From Paracentrotus lividus (taxonomy: Eukaryota; Echinodermata; Echinoidea; Camarodonta; Echinidae), in contig CALNVZ010002100.1 in the NCBI GenBank assembly GCA_940671915.1, positions 18,404,877-18,468,876 of the forward strand: a DNA stretch of 64,000 nucleotides, given 5' to 3'. Positions within the stretch are counted from its first letter, which is position 1. Every line of letters starts with the position of its first letter. Below are positions 46,901 through 56,974 of the stretch, piece after piece. The notes under the pieces were generated by a model. It was not told the DNA's origin. It did not search any database and saw only the letters and a list, made by a program, of their open reading frames with translations. Made by a program: the position numbers and the translations under genes.

Positions 46901-47683
46901 AATATGTCTCTGTTGCAGATATTTGCTCAGATGTAAATTTTAAGAGGTTGAGTTAATATATGTGTGCATGAGATACACAAACGGTTGTAGGGTCCAGTGC
47001 AGTGTTGATTCAAATTCAAGGTTACGCTTGTGATAATAACACAATGGCGCCCATCCCCCATTGTTAGCCTGAAAGGGCTCCCTCGTGATCATTATGTGCT
47101 GAGCAAACGGCGATTTGGTTCTAATTGGAAGATCAAGATCTCTCTCTGTGCGATTTCACTGTTTGATATGGGACATCATTTTGTAACCGCAATTCCCATG
47201 TCTTCTTTTACATGTAATACATTGTAGGGTCAATGGGTCATAAAGAATATGAAGGGTTATTTTTAGCTTGTGTAGACCTAACAATTATTAAAGTGGTCTT
47301 CTTTAAATGTGCCTTATAGATGTTGAGTTTGTTATTATTGTTAGAAGGCAAGACACCAAGCTCAATTTTATGCAGGGCTGTACATAAATTGGGTATTTCT
47401 TTGTCCCATGTTTTTTTTTTCTCTATATAATGTGCTTTGAGAAAATTGCAAACTATAAATTATGAAGAGATATAAAAATGTTAATTTTAGGATGAATATC
47501 ATTTATCAATTTTTTTTTGAGTTTCTAATATGATGAAGCAAGACCTTGATGTTTCTAATAATCTTAATTTTTTTTTTTTTAATCCCAACTCCAGCAAAAT
47601 GCCCTAGCCCATGATGCCGACAGGGGCCAACCGTGCATGAAGTGTGGAGACAAGTGCCCTGGCCTTGCCTTGCATTACTGGAG
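35114..47683 (+). CDS. TES: Testin-like protein, N-terminal part (first two coding exons, continues beyond window)
   Basis: Join of 35114-35164 and 47595-47683. The joined reading gives a basic N-terminus (GGRKKEKRDM) followed by a Cys-rich segment containing GQPCMKCGDKCPGLALHYWR. This lines up with the testin N-terminus, where a lysine-rich start ending in a Met is followed by a C-x2-C-x3-C motif and H-[FY]-W-R. In the family this region precedes a PET domain and three LIM domains; testin is a cytoplasmic scaffold at focal adhesions and along actin filaments. Exon 1 ends in phase 0 and exon 2 in phase 2. The close vertebrate relative LMCD1 shares the Cys-rich motif, so a testin/LMCD1-type identity is safer than strict orthology. 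The PET and LIM exons were not found before 64000. Confidence 0.75.
35428..35530. repeat. ~100 bp foldback hairpin
   Basis: CATCCGAAGCATAA at the left pairs with TTATGCTTCAGATGATG at the right, and GTATTTTGACAC pairs exactly with GTGTCAAAATAC inside. It lies about 260 bases downstream of testin exon 1. Confidence 0.8.
36004..36024. repeat. (GAA)n microsatellite
   Basis: Seven GAA units. Confidence 0.95.
36403..36601. mobile_element. TTTTCGCG MITE, TA target duplication
   Basis: The left end CTGTATAAGCCAATATTTTC and the right end's complement CTGTATAAGTGGTTATTTTC are imperfect inverted repeats. TA flanks both sides (36401-36402, 36602-36603). The interior repeats TTCGCGA in both orientations. 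Confidence 0.8.
36683..37446. mobile_element. Non-autonomous DNA transposon, GGGCARTTCCAAG family, longer copy
   Basis: Starts GGGCAGTTCCAAGGTAAC and ends CTTGGAATTGCCC. CTCT flanks both ends (36679-36682, 37447-37450), so this copy, like 11731-12148, shows a 4 bp target duplication but with a different target. At 764 bp it is the most complete member. It shares interior sequence with 3150-4662 and 8130-9700 in the tandem copies, where extra sequence is inserted and the left terminus is absent. GGTTACGGAGTGAC is tandemly doubled inside. Confidence 0.85.
37847..37871. other. Assembly gap (25 N)
   Basis: A run of Ns just inside the left inverted end of the composite block. Confidence 1.
38940..39550. 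repeat. Degraded tandem-like repeats (GATGTTTTATAT...)
   Basis: Related stretches of the form GATGTTTTATATAGTTAAA then GAGAGA then TGATTATTCGTC appear near 38964, 39218 and 39324, with a weaker one near 39507. Spacing is irregular, as expected for decayed repeats or a corrupted consensus. Confidence 0.5.
40630..41045. repeat. T-rich low-complexity block
   Basis: Several T homopolymers of 15-25 bases broken by single bases. Lysine- or phenylalanine-only ORFs here are artefacts. The pattern looks like a poor long-read consensus. Confidence 0.85.
41487..41800. repeat. Direct repeat DR-A (~315 bp), copy 1
   Basis: Matches 44926-45243 with scattered differences: CTTGATTAG ... TTAATATTGTCTATGGATATG ... 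GACCTTTGACCTTCATTTTG ... CTGATTCGT. Preceded by GGATTATGGTACAAACGGC, which also occurs at 43607 before the foldback. Confidence 0.85.
42330..42790. repeat. ~32 bp minisatellite (GTAGACCAA...GAGTGGACCAA)
   Basis: A unit close to TTGGATGTAGACCAACTTGG followed by TGAGTGGACCAA is repeated about 14 times with length variation. The repeat lacks stop codons on the minus strand, so three overlapping minus-strand ORFs appear; they are repeat artefacts. Confidence 0.9.
42920..43612. repeat. Quasi-palindromic satellite-like array (GATAAACTNAGTTT)
   Basis: About 25-28 units of ~24-25 bp, each with a core like GATAAACTTAGTTTATCGG whose two halves are complementary. N is T, G, C or A and the spacer alternates TCGG and CGGTCG forms. 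Outlying pieces lie at 39830-39990 and 41395-41470. It ends at GGATTATGGTACAAACGGC. Confidence 0.85.
43631..44923. mobile_element. 1.3 kb foldback element
   Basis: The left end CACACTAGCCTAATATTG and right end complement CATACTAGCATAATATTT pair, and pairing continues imperfectly through most of both arms to a centre near 44270-44280. Inner arms carry ATCAACGTTGATATTC. It is rich in AGGTCA motifs. The element is missing at the corresponding junction in the other direct repeat (41480). Confidence 0.8.
44926..45243. repeat. Direct repeat DR-A (~315 bp), copy 2
   Basis: Second copy of 41487-41800, located directly right of the 1.3 kb foldback and directly left of the inverted end of the composite block. 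Confidence 0.85.
45696..45962. mobile_element. MITE with TTGGCCCGAATTCACAAAGG ends
   Basis: TTGGCCCGAATTCACAAAGG at the left is matched by CCTTTGTGAATTCGGGCCAA at the right. Inverse pairing continues inside through GGATTCTGCAAAA / TTTTGCAGAATCC. A perfect palindrome CACGGATCCATGGATCCGTG lies near the right end. The target duplication is uncertain (possibly AT). Confidence 0.8.
45963..47594 (+). other. Intron sequence, nothing recognised
   Basis: The final 1.6 kb of testin intron 1 shows no clear repeat or exon. A T-run just before the exon 2 acceptor supplies the polypyrimidine tract. Confidence 0.4.
47595..47683 (+). CDS. TES: Testin-like coding exon 2 (Cys-rich N-terminal motif)
   Basis: The acceptor is AACTCCAG at 47594 and the donor GTAGGT at 47684. 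The 89 nt encode QNALAHDADR then GQPCMKCGDKCPGLALHYWR. The C-x2-C-x3-C plus H-Y-W-R arrangement is diagnostic of the testin/LMCD1 N-terminus that normally leads into a second Cys cluster and the PET domain. Confidence 0.8.
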
Positions 47684-49179
47684 GTAGGTTTCCTTTCATA
47701 GCGCTTTGATCACTCAATTAGAGCTCTCATCAAAGAAATTGACAAACTTACATTGAAGAGAAGAAAAGTCACAGGGACACACAATTTGTCTCACTTGTAC
47801 TTGTCTGAATGAACAATTGTATTCCAAAGGGGTTGGATATTTTTATACACCCATTTAAAAGACCCCTGGATATTTCAAATACAATTGCTTGCCTTTGGGG
47901 CATTTGATATATTCTTCTAAATAAATTACACCAATATCTTTTAAAACAACTTTGGGAAAGTTCATAATTTATCTCGAGGCTTCCTTAGTTCAATTCAGTT
48001 TTAGACCCACAATTTAAAGTGAACATACTGTGCTTGAAAAAAATTTTGTGCAATATGATTTTGACCGCCAATTTGTCAATTTTATGAATGCAAATGTATG
48101 TTAAGTTGGGGCTATTCTATGAATCAGGGTAGAATGTATGGGGTTAGGACATTTCACTATAAGAGTCTCTTTTAAGAAAAACAAAAGAAAGAGAAAGAAG
48201 ACATGTAGAATAATTTGCAACTATGTAAATAAAGAGTAACTATATAATGTCATTTCTGGAAATACATTGTAGTTTGACTCATTAAATTTATCCCTTCCAA
48301 TGACACCATAGTTCTAAATCCATGTTAACAGTCTAATAAACATTTTTTCATTGCTTGAGACTACTTAGACGTACAAGACATGCCTACAAGATATAGGTCT
48401 ATTCTAGAAATGATTTAAAACGAAAACAAACAGGTATTCCTTACTTATGTCGATTCCATTTCTTAATTATAATTGTTGAACAGAATGAAACACTTTTTTT
48501 TTTACATCGACATACAAGCAATGGACAAGTTTAGTTTCATAATTCAATTGATGTGAAAGTAAACACAAGCAGCTCAAATACATGTATGCACATGTATATA
48601 GAGTACATGTAGCAAGCATTTCACATGCCTATACCATGAGTGAATCATAAAATCTGTGTCCTTGATGGTGTGAAATGACCCAATATTAATCAAACTTCAA
48701 AAGGTGCAAATATCTATTCTAAATGATTGAATGAATTGTTGATTTATTATCAAATCCTGCTGCTGTCCTGCTGTTTGTGTATGAATACAAAGACGGTCAA
48801 AGTGCCAATCTGTAGTCGCTACGAATAAAGGAGGTATTGAAATAGAAGCGATAACGTAAGAATTTAGGAAGCAGCACAAATTGGAAGAAACCCTTTATTT
48901 GTGTATGTTGGGTAATGAAGCATTATATATTTTAATTATATACCAGGGTTGCTTCCAGGTTCAGTTGAATATATTTTCATAGATTTTCATAAACAATGAA
49001 ATAACTAGCTGGTAAGCATTCTCAAGAAATGATTCTTTATAACTAAAGCGTGAAACTTTTTCATGACCTGGTGAAAAGCTTATTTATAACCTGCTATAGA
49101 TATTCCTGTATTCAGGAGAAAATCCTACTATATATTTAAGACATTCAATTTTATTTTCAGTACCAAAAGATGCGTTAGA

Positions 49180-50714
49180 TTTTTATGCCTCCGCCACCGA
49201 AGATGGTGCCGGAGGCATTATGTTTTCGGGTTGTCCATCCGTCAGTCCGTCCGTACGTCCGTCCGTCCGTCCGTACGTCCGTCCCGTTTTCGTTCTCGCG
49301 ATAACTTAAGAACCGTTTGACGGATCACTTTCAAACTTAGATCATGTATGCATATGGTAGGGACAATGATCTGATTAGACTTTGGGGTCATTAGGTCAAA
49401 GGTCAAAGGTCACAGAGGTCATTGTATGCATGAAAATGGCTCGTTCTCGCCATAACTTAAAAACCGTTTGACGGGTCAACTTCAAACTTGGGTAATGTGT
49501 GCCTATGGGAGGGGCAATGAACTGATTAGATTTTAGGGTCATGAGGTCAAAGGTCAAAGGTCACAGATGTCATTGTATACATGAAAATTGTTCGTTCTCA
49601 CAATAACTTAAGAACTGTGTGAAGGGTCAACTTCAAACTTGAGTAATGTGTGCATATGGGAGGGGCAATGAACTAATTAGATTTTGGGGTCAAAGGTCAA
49701 AGGTTCACAGAGGTCATTGTATACATAAAAATAGTTGTTCTTGCGATAACTTAAGAACCGTTTGAGGGATAAACTTGAAACTTGGGTCATATGTGCATAC
49801 ATGTTATTGAGGGTCAATAAACTTATTAGATTTTGGGGTCATGAGGTCAAAGGTCACAGGTCATTGTGTACGGGGAAAATGGCTCTCGTTCTTGCGATAA
49901 CTTAAGAACCGTTTGAGGGATCAACTTCAAACTTGGATCATATTTACATATGGGAGGGACAATGAACTTATCAGATTTTGGGGTCATGAGGTCAAAGGTC
50001 ACAGAGGTCATTGTGTACATGAAATGGCTTGTTCTCGCAATAAACTTAAAAACCGTTCGACGGATCAATTTCAAACTCTGGGTCATATGTGCATATGGGA
50101 CGGACAATAAAACTGATTAGAATTTAGAGTCATGAGGTCAAAGTTCAAAGGCCACAGAGGACATTGTGTACGTGAAAATGGCTTGTTCTTGCGATAACTT
50201 AAGAACAGTTTGATGGATGAACATCAAACTTGGGTCATGTGTGCATATGGTAGGGACAATGAATTTATTATATTTTGAGGTCATGAAGTCAAAGGTCAAG
50301 GGTCACAGACGTCATTGTATACATGAAAATGGCACGTTTTTGCTGTAACTTCTGAACCGTTTTATGGATCAACTTCAAACTTGGGTCATGTGGGAGGAAA
50401 GATGAACTGATTAGATTTTTGAGGTCAGGACATCAAAGGTCACTGGTTATTTATGTAAACTCTCTTGTGCAATTTCTGAAGGACCTTCGACAGATCAACT
50501 TAAACATGTTTATCCTTTTTATACATCAGTAGCCATCCTTCCTGAGTTGGAAATAATTCTGATGATACCAACTTTAATAGATTTGGGTCCAATATCTCAA
50601 AGATGTTCATGGTATAAATGGATGTAAAATACTCAACATGCGCATGCCTTTTTTTTCTGATGTGGCAATACGGAGGCATGCCTTCCGACCGTGTGCGGTC
50701 GAAGATTCATCTAG
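49180..50714. mobile_element. Helitron-like element with ~150 bp tandem monomers, copy 2
   Basis: Same architecture as 15473-16405: TTTTTATGCCTCCGCC start with a local stem, GTCCGTCC tract, about eight monomers (starts near 49290, 49441, 49592, 49736, 49887, 50031, 50186, 50336), each with GGTCAAAGGTCA and AACTTAAGAACCGTTTGA, then CGGAGGCAT, the CGACCG...CGGTCG hairpin and CTAG at 50711-50714. The expansion relative to copy 1 is in monomer number. Confidence 0.78.
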
Positions 50715-53507
50715 TTTTATGCTAGATTGAAGTAAGTATGAGTAATGAAAAGACTTGGAGGAATTTTGATTACTAACTTACAAGCTTATTGTACATTACT
50801 TGATATTTTTTTTACTGCATGAACTTTAGTATAAATCCTAAATACCCCAGTAATGATATCCATTAGTTTGTCTAGCAGACACCATAAAGCCATCATTTTG
50901 AAAATTATGGAAATTTCCAGAATAAACACGTTGACATTCTTTAGTTACTTGGCAATAGGACTGTTAAGGATCATAAATTGATTATATATCTGAGCAAATG
51001 GCCATTCAAGTAACTTCATTTGAAAAAGGTTATCACATTACAAATAACTCTGATATTATCATGGGATACATTGTATGCATGTTTGAATGTTTGTATTCAG
51101 GGCTCAACTATAACAGGGGCTTTGCACACATGGATACATAACCCGCAAAAAAAGGGGGGGGGGGGGAACTCACCCTGAAAACCTCAAAATTTGTATTCAT
51201 GATAATTGCCCATCCACCGATTTACAACATTTTAATCCAGACCTATCTGCAAAAAAAAGTTGAGTGAAGAGCACTTTATATGAATATTACACAAGTACAT
51301 GTACATTCAAAACTGATCTAGTGGCCACTTGTTTAAAGAGGTTACTTTACATGTTTCCCTTACGTGTTCTTTTTAGACAGGTTTGACTGTAGTTGATTTT
51401 TAGTCTTGCAGTCTAACATTAAATCATTTAAGTCCTGAACTGCAGCTTGTGATGTTAAACTTCAAGTTACCATGAAAATGATATAATACACATTTCATCA
51501 AGTTGCATTTTGATTTCAAGTATCTAGCTTTAGTCCAAAAAGTCAAGCACTGGAAACAGACACTGTATTCAAGGTTAAAAGGTTAGGCAAAGAATATCTC
51601 TAGAGGTTTTTGTCAACCATCCTTGAATGCTAAATCAGTTCTTTAGAAAATAATCAGATCGATAAAGACTTTTGTCATGGGCATGAACACGGTATAAAAA
51701 AAGAAGAAAAAAAAAGAGGGAAAAAAAATACTGTAGGTAATAAATGATAAGAAAAAAACATAGAAGGAAGAGACAAAGTATGATATCATCTGGGGGATTT
51801 TGATTGTCATTCTGGGAGGGATTTGGGAAGTTCTATGGCAATGAAGAAGCTTTGTTATGGTTGAGCTCTCTTGTGGGAAAGCCATTAGTTACTCCTTTAT
51901 GATGAAGGATTTTCATATTGCTCTATGGATATGACTGTCTCCCATTCATCCTTCAATTAAAAGCATCTAAATGCAGGTCTGATGTCCCCTTTATTTGTTT
52001 TGAATATCAAGGATTTTTAAGAGCATTCTTGTAATTGTGGCCATTAAACGAAGAGAATTACAGCCCTTAATCCCTGTAAATGTTTGAAGGTCCTGCAATG
52101 CACTTGTTTGATTCCTTTTTTTTTGGGGGGGGGGGGCAGGCAGGAAGAGCTTGTTTGCAAAAAAGGGGTTAGATCCATTTAAGACCATTTCGAGAAAATC
52201 AGGTTTTAGTATTATTTTTTTTTACATAGCATATACTAGTAACCAGATTTTTCGAAGCCATGTTTGGTCACATTTTGATGGTAATTTCAACTTTTCATTT
52301 GTATCATCTTATATTAGAGCTACTAAAACTACTAGAGCTACATTAAGAAAAAAATGTATATTTATATATAATTTGATGGAAAATGGTACTACATGTAACC
52401 CCTTTTGCAAATGAGCTCTTTATCCTTCTTTATACTATTTTTGAAATAAGATTTATCATTTACTCAAAGTGATACCTAAGACTTATAATGCACAAACCTT
52501 CACAACAATTTTTAATTGATCTCGTGTTTCTTGCCAATTCCTGTAACTTGTGTGCAATAACGGCTGGAAACATGATTGTCATACTGTCAGGGCAACGTAA
52601 ACAGAAAAAGCTTGTTTTCAAATTTATCATGCAGGTACATGTACTTTACATCAAGGTCTTGTTTGATCAAGATATATCAGATTGTACAATCTGGTAATAA
52701 CTTGAAAGGGAAAAGAAATTATATGGGTTTCCCTGAATAAACATTTACCTTGTTTTCAAAATGCCATCTCAAGTGACCTGTGTGTTAGAGACATATCATA
52801 AAAGTAAGAAATTCCAGCAGATAATCATCATGAACTCGAGCTTTATCTTTGTGAATTGTAAAAATTTGTTGTTAATTAATGTGTAATAAAAGAGCTGGTA
52901 TTTTTCTTTTTAATATTATTTCTGCCACAGCGGCACCGGAGGCATTACATTTTCTGGTTTTACAGTGTCTGGTTATCAATTTGTGCTATGTCCCACATTT
53001 GTTATCATGATAGCTTGGGAGATATATGAAGATAGATCAAATATACTCAAAAATAAATGTATGAAAAATTAAGAAAATAACTTTTTACTGCTGATAAAAA
53101 TTTTTTTTTTTTTTTGCATAAATCTACTTTGTTAAATTTTTGTATCCACAAAATTATATTACAAACTGTAAAATATAAGGCTAAGCCGCTATTGAAACAT
53201 TTTTGTACATGTAACTGAAGTGAAAGTGAACACAATATCATATAGGTGTGGCGCCCTCTTTCGATGATGTGTGGTGAATCTAAGGTTTGCTGAGATACAT
53301 TGTAGGCTACTATCTTTACAGTAGCACTTCACTGATATGATTCTCTCAATTTTCTGGTGTTTTTAATAAAACACAACTCAATTTTCAGGATAGACATCTT
53401 CTTCAACATTCTTCAGTACTGACTTTCTAATTCCAATTATATTGATTTTGTTTATTATTTGAAATCATATCATATTCATTAATTCATGAATTTTTAATGT
53501 TTATATT
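50715..53507. other. Intron sequence with one repeat fragment
   Basis: Mostly featureless AT-rich DNA. A fragment at 52924-52960 (CGGCACCGGAGGCATTAC) is a left-end remnant of the Helitron-like family. G/C homopolymer runs lie near 51155 and 52125. Confidence 0.45.
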
Positions 53508-54808
53508 AGGAGTGGGCTATAAATGGGTGATTTTTTGTTTTGCCCTGGTAACAGTTTTTTCTGTTAAATATAGCCTACCTAAACATGAAATAACAAAATT
53601 TTTGACCTTGCGTCCCACAAAAAAGTGTGCATGGCAAAAATCCAAGATGGCCGCCGATTTCCTGAAAAATCACATTTTCAGCCATAATTTTGCCATTTTG
53701 GGGTCTTTTTAGCTGGTTCTGGTGTCTAGTCCTATGTATTGGAGGGCAGGCTATCTGTTTATGCAACAAGAAGTAGTGTCAACCCTTCACCTGCAGAAAT
53801 AACCCTCTATATCCCTGCATTGGGGGCTAAATTAGCCCCGCCCCTCTTGACATTTTTCTTGATAATCTGTCAATGGAAAAATATTTCGGACAAAAATATT
53901 CTGGACTTTTTTGATTGACATTTGACAAACATTTTAAGACCTTTTTTGCAAAAATCGGGGGTACGGTTGCAGAGAAATAACACATTTCATGACCAATCTT
54001 TGAAAAATAAAAGCGGTTTCCAATAATTTTGTGTGTACAATGTATTGGTGCAAGTGCATGTACATTGATCTAATTTACTAATTTTCCTCCATTCCACCCT
54101 GAGATCTCATCTATTTATCAACTGACTGTGACCAAACTTGGTGTGTCCAAATCTCATCATGTATTTTACAAGAATACATAGTCAAATTTATGATATCTTT
54201 TTGTTATTCTTCAATTAAACACATTCTCCTGACAACATTTACGGTAAAACCCATATACATTGTACACATGTAAGCATTGGAAACCTGCCTATTTTTTGTG
54301 ATATTGGTCACAAAAACGTGCTATATCTCTGCAACACTACCCCCAATTTTTATAAATAGGGTCTTAAAATGTGTGTGAGATGTAAAATAAAAAAAGTTCT
54401 TCAATTTCAGCGCAAAATGTTTTCGCACTGAAAAATTATAGCGGAAAAAGTTAAGAGGGGCGGGGCAAATTTAGCCCCCAATGTAGGGATATTGAGGGAT
54501 ATTTCTACAGGTGAAGGGTTAACACTACTTCTTGTTGCATAAACAGATTGCTTGCCCTCCAATACATAGGATTAGACACCAGAACCAGCTAAAAAGACCC
54601 CAAAATGGCAAAATTATGGCTAAAAATGTGATTTTCCAGGAAAACTGCGGCCATCTTGGATTTTTGCCCTGCACACTTTTTTGTGGGATGCAAGGTCAAA
54701 AAATTTGTCATTTCATGTTTAGGTAGGATATATGTAACAGAAAAAAACTGTTACTACTAGGGAAAAATAACAAAAAACACATTTTTTACCTACTTATAGC
54801 CCACTCCT
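53508..54808. mobile_element. 1.3 kb foldback element, ATT target duplication
   Basis: AGGAGTGGGCTATAA at the left pairs with TTATAGCCCACTCCT at the right. Both arms (about 400-500 bp) are imperfect inverted copies. ATT flanks both sides (53505-53507, 54809-54811). Mirror-image ORFs of about 64 codons on opposite strands of the two arms encode near-identical peptides, a by-product of the palindrome and not evidence of a gene. Confidence 0.85.
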
Positions 54809-55398
54809 ATTTATATGCAATTGTTACTGGGAAAATGCCCTGTATGAAGATACAGGTGGAATCCATTACCGTAGATTGGAGCTGGATAGCAACCAATCAA
54901 TCCATTAGGATGGATAATGTCTTGATAAGAAGGATATGTTGAGCCAAATAGCAACTGTGATATAAAGACCTTACTACGATGTTGCCTATACCTGTCTAAC
55001 TTGTAGAACTTGTCAATGATATGAAATGCTAGACATTTAATGCAGGCTAACTAGTGAGAAATAGTGTAGGCCTACTACTAGTATGTGCACTACCTTATCC
55101 CAATATTTAGGACACGAGATGCAATGTTTCTCTGTAAAAAAAAGTATTGCATGTGGTATAGGATTAGAGAGATTCTTTCATGTGATGTTTTGCTCAAAAA
55201 ACCTCTGAAAATTTGATTTAATCATTAGTAATTCGCTATTATATGTCAATGAAACATGTTTTAGGAGGTTATATGAGGCCCTCATCTGTTCCTGATTTAT
55301 CCTTTAGTACTTTTGTTAGTCCGTCTACATACCAATGAAATAATGCAATTCCCCCTCCCAATGTATATAATTTCAAAAAATTGGGACTTTAAAAATAG
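54809..55398. other. Intron sequence, nothing recognised
   Basis: About 590 bases between a foldback element and a tandem array without recognisable features. Confidence 0.4.
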
Positions 55399-56115
55399 GT
55401 CTGTAAATGTCTAGGCAGAATAATATCATATCTTTATCCGTCATTAGCAATTTCATGCAAATAAAAGTAAGATCCAGTAACGATGCAACTAGGCGTATAA
55501 ATTACCCAGTATTAAATACAGACAAGATTTCAAAAATTCTAACTTTTAATGCTATCTCATTCACTTACATGTATTCAATATCATGGTATCTGAATGACAT
55601 TTTGTTCTGTAAATGTGTAAGTTGAATAAATTAGTTGTATCTTTATCCATCTTAGAAATTCCATATTGTAAGATCCAATAACAATGCAAAGGCTTATAAA
55701 TTACAAAGTAATACAGCCAAGAATTTCAAAAATTGTATTTTCATCCACTGATTCAATTATCGTGGTACGCACTGTATTTGAATGACATTTTGAGAAGTAG
55801 GCCTTTAAATATATGAGTACAATAACTGAGTCAAATCGTTATCCATCATTTGAAATCCTATGCCAATAAAATTAAGATCCAATAACAATTGCAAAAATTG
55901 CAAAAATTATAATTTGTAGTGCTATCTCATTCACAAATTCAATTATCTTGGTATTCGAATGACAATTTCAGTAGTAGGTTTGTAAATGGGTATGTAGGTA
56001 TGTATTTAAGTAGAATAACTGAGTCAAATCGTTATCCATCGTTAAAAAAAAATCCTGTGCCATAAAAGTAAGATCCAACAACAATTGCAAAGGCTTATAA
56101 ATGATAGAGTAGTAA
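55399..56115. repeat. Diverged ~180-210 bp tandem repeat, about 3.5 units
   Basis: Units start near 55399, 55607, 55801 and 55978, each with TTTATCCATC / GTTATCCATC, AAGTAAGATCCAATAACAAT and TATCTCATTCAC-type landmarks in the same order. Considerable divergence suggests an old array. Confidence 0.7.
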
Positions 56116-56381
56116 TACTGATACCTGACCTCGGCTGGTGGGACTATGCTGAGAGTCATTGAGAGAATGAGAATTCTGCAATTGTACTTTCTTATTCTGA
56201 CAAACAACCAATTTGTCTTAATTATAGGGTTTCATCTGTGCACATGCTAGTTTGCCTCTGTACTTTTTAGAGAAGCAACAGACAAGGAAATGTGAAGCAT
56301 ACATACTCCCAGACTATCAAGCAAAGACTTTTAGACGGGTTAATGTTTTGGAAGCAAGAATAGAATTTACTTCAAAAGAAT

Positions 56382-56563
56382 GATATATTTGCTACTTTGC
56401 TATTCGTCCTCGAATCGCTTGCCAACCGAATATTATAACCCGCAGAAAATTTGTCCCTATTGTTCCTATCCTATAAAACCCCCCGCCAAATATAAAGGGC
56501 GCCCTCTCCCGATAGGCAACCCGCCAACTAATCTGTTTACAATCTTCCTCTTTTCTCTTTCGC
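56382..56563. repeat. DIRS left inverted terminal repeat
   Basis: Begins ATATTTGCTACTTTGCTATT and includes CCCGCCAAATATAAAGGGCG. It is the inverse complement of the right repeat with about 80-90 percent agreement by eye. Confidence 0.88.
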
Positions 56564-56974
56564 TGCCGTGAGAGTAACAACCTCGAGTTTTTGTCCGCCT
56601 AAAAACGGTTTGATATTGCAATTTTGTGATATATTTTTGGCTTGTTTTTGGTGAATCTGTTGTGAGACCTCCTAGAGGTCTATCCTGTCTGTAAAATTTA
56701 AGTGTTTGTCATTATTTTGGTGGCCGTTTGCGTGTTTTTTGACGTGTAATCGGCGACATCGCCTCCCCTTTTTCTACCTAGCTTTGTGTAGTTTTGGACC
56801 GGCGGGTTCGGGCCCTTTGTTATTACATTCCCGCACCTTTACAAATTCGGTGCCTGGGTATTAGTGGGGTTGTTTTTGTTCTCCGCTCCTTTTAAGCATT
56901 CTTGACTCTTCTTCCTTAGTAGTCGAGTCTTTTTCTTCATTTTTATAATAACGTTTCTGTGTTTGATTTTCAGA

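Larger units (their letters stand above)
35165..47594 (+). other. TES: Testin intron 1 (12.4 kb)
   Basis: Filled with repeats: a hairpin at 35428-35530, MITEs at 36403-36601 and 36683-37446, the composite block 37788-45303, and a MITE at 45696-45962. 45963-47594 shows nothing recognisable. The intron call depends on the two testin exons being joined. Confidence 0.65.

Noticed and set aside
55407..55625. Tandem units considered as a CRISPR-like array
   Set aside because: Units are diverged ~200 bp repeats without short identical repeats or spacers, in animal DNA; a plain tandem repeat.
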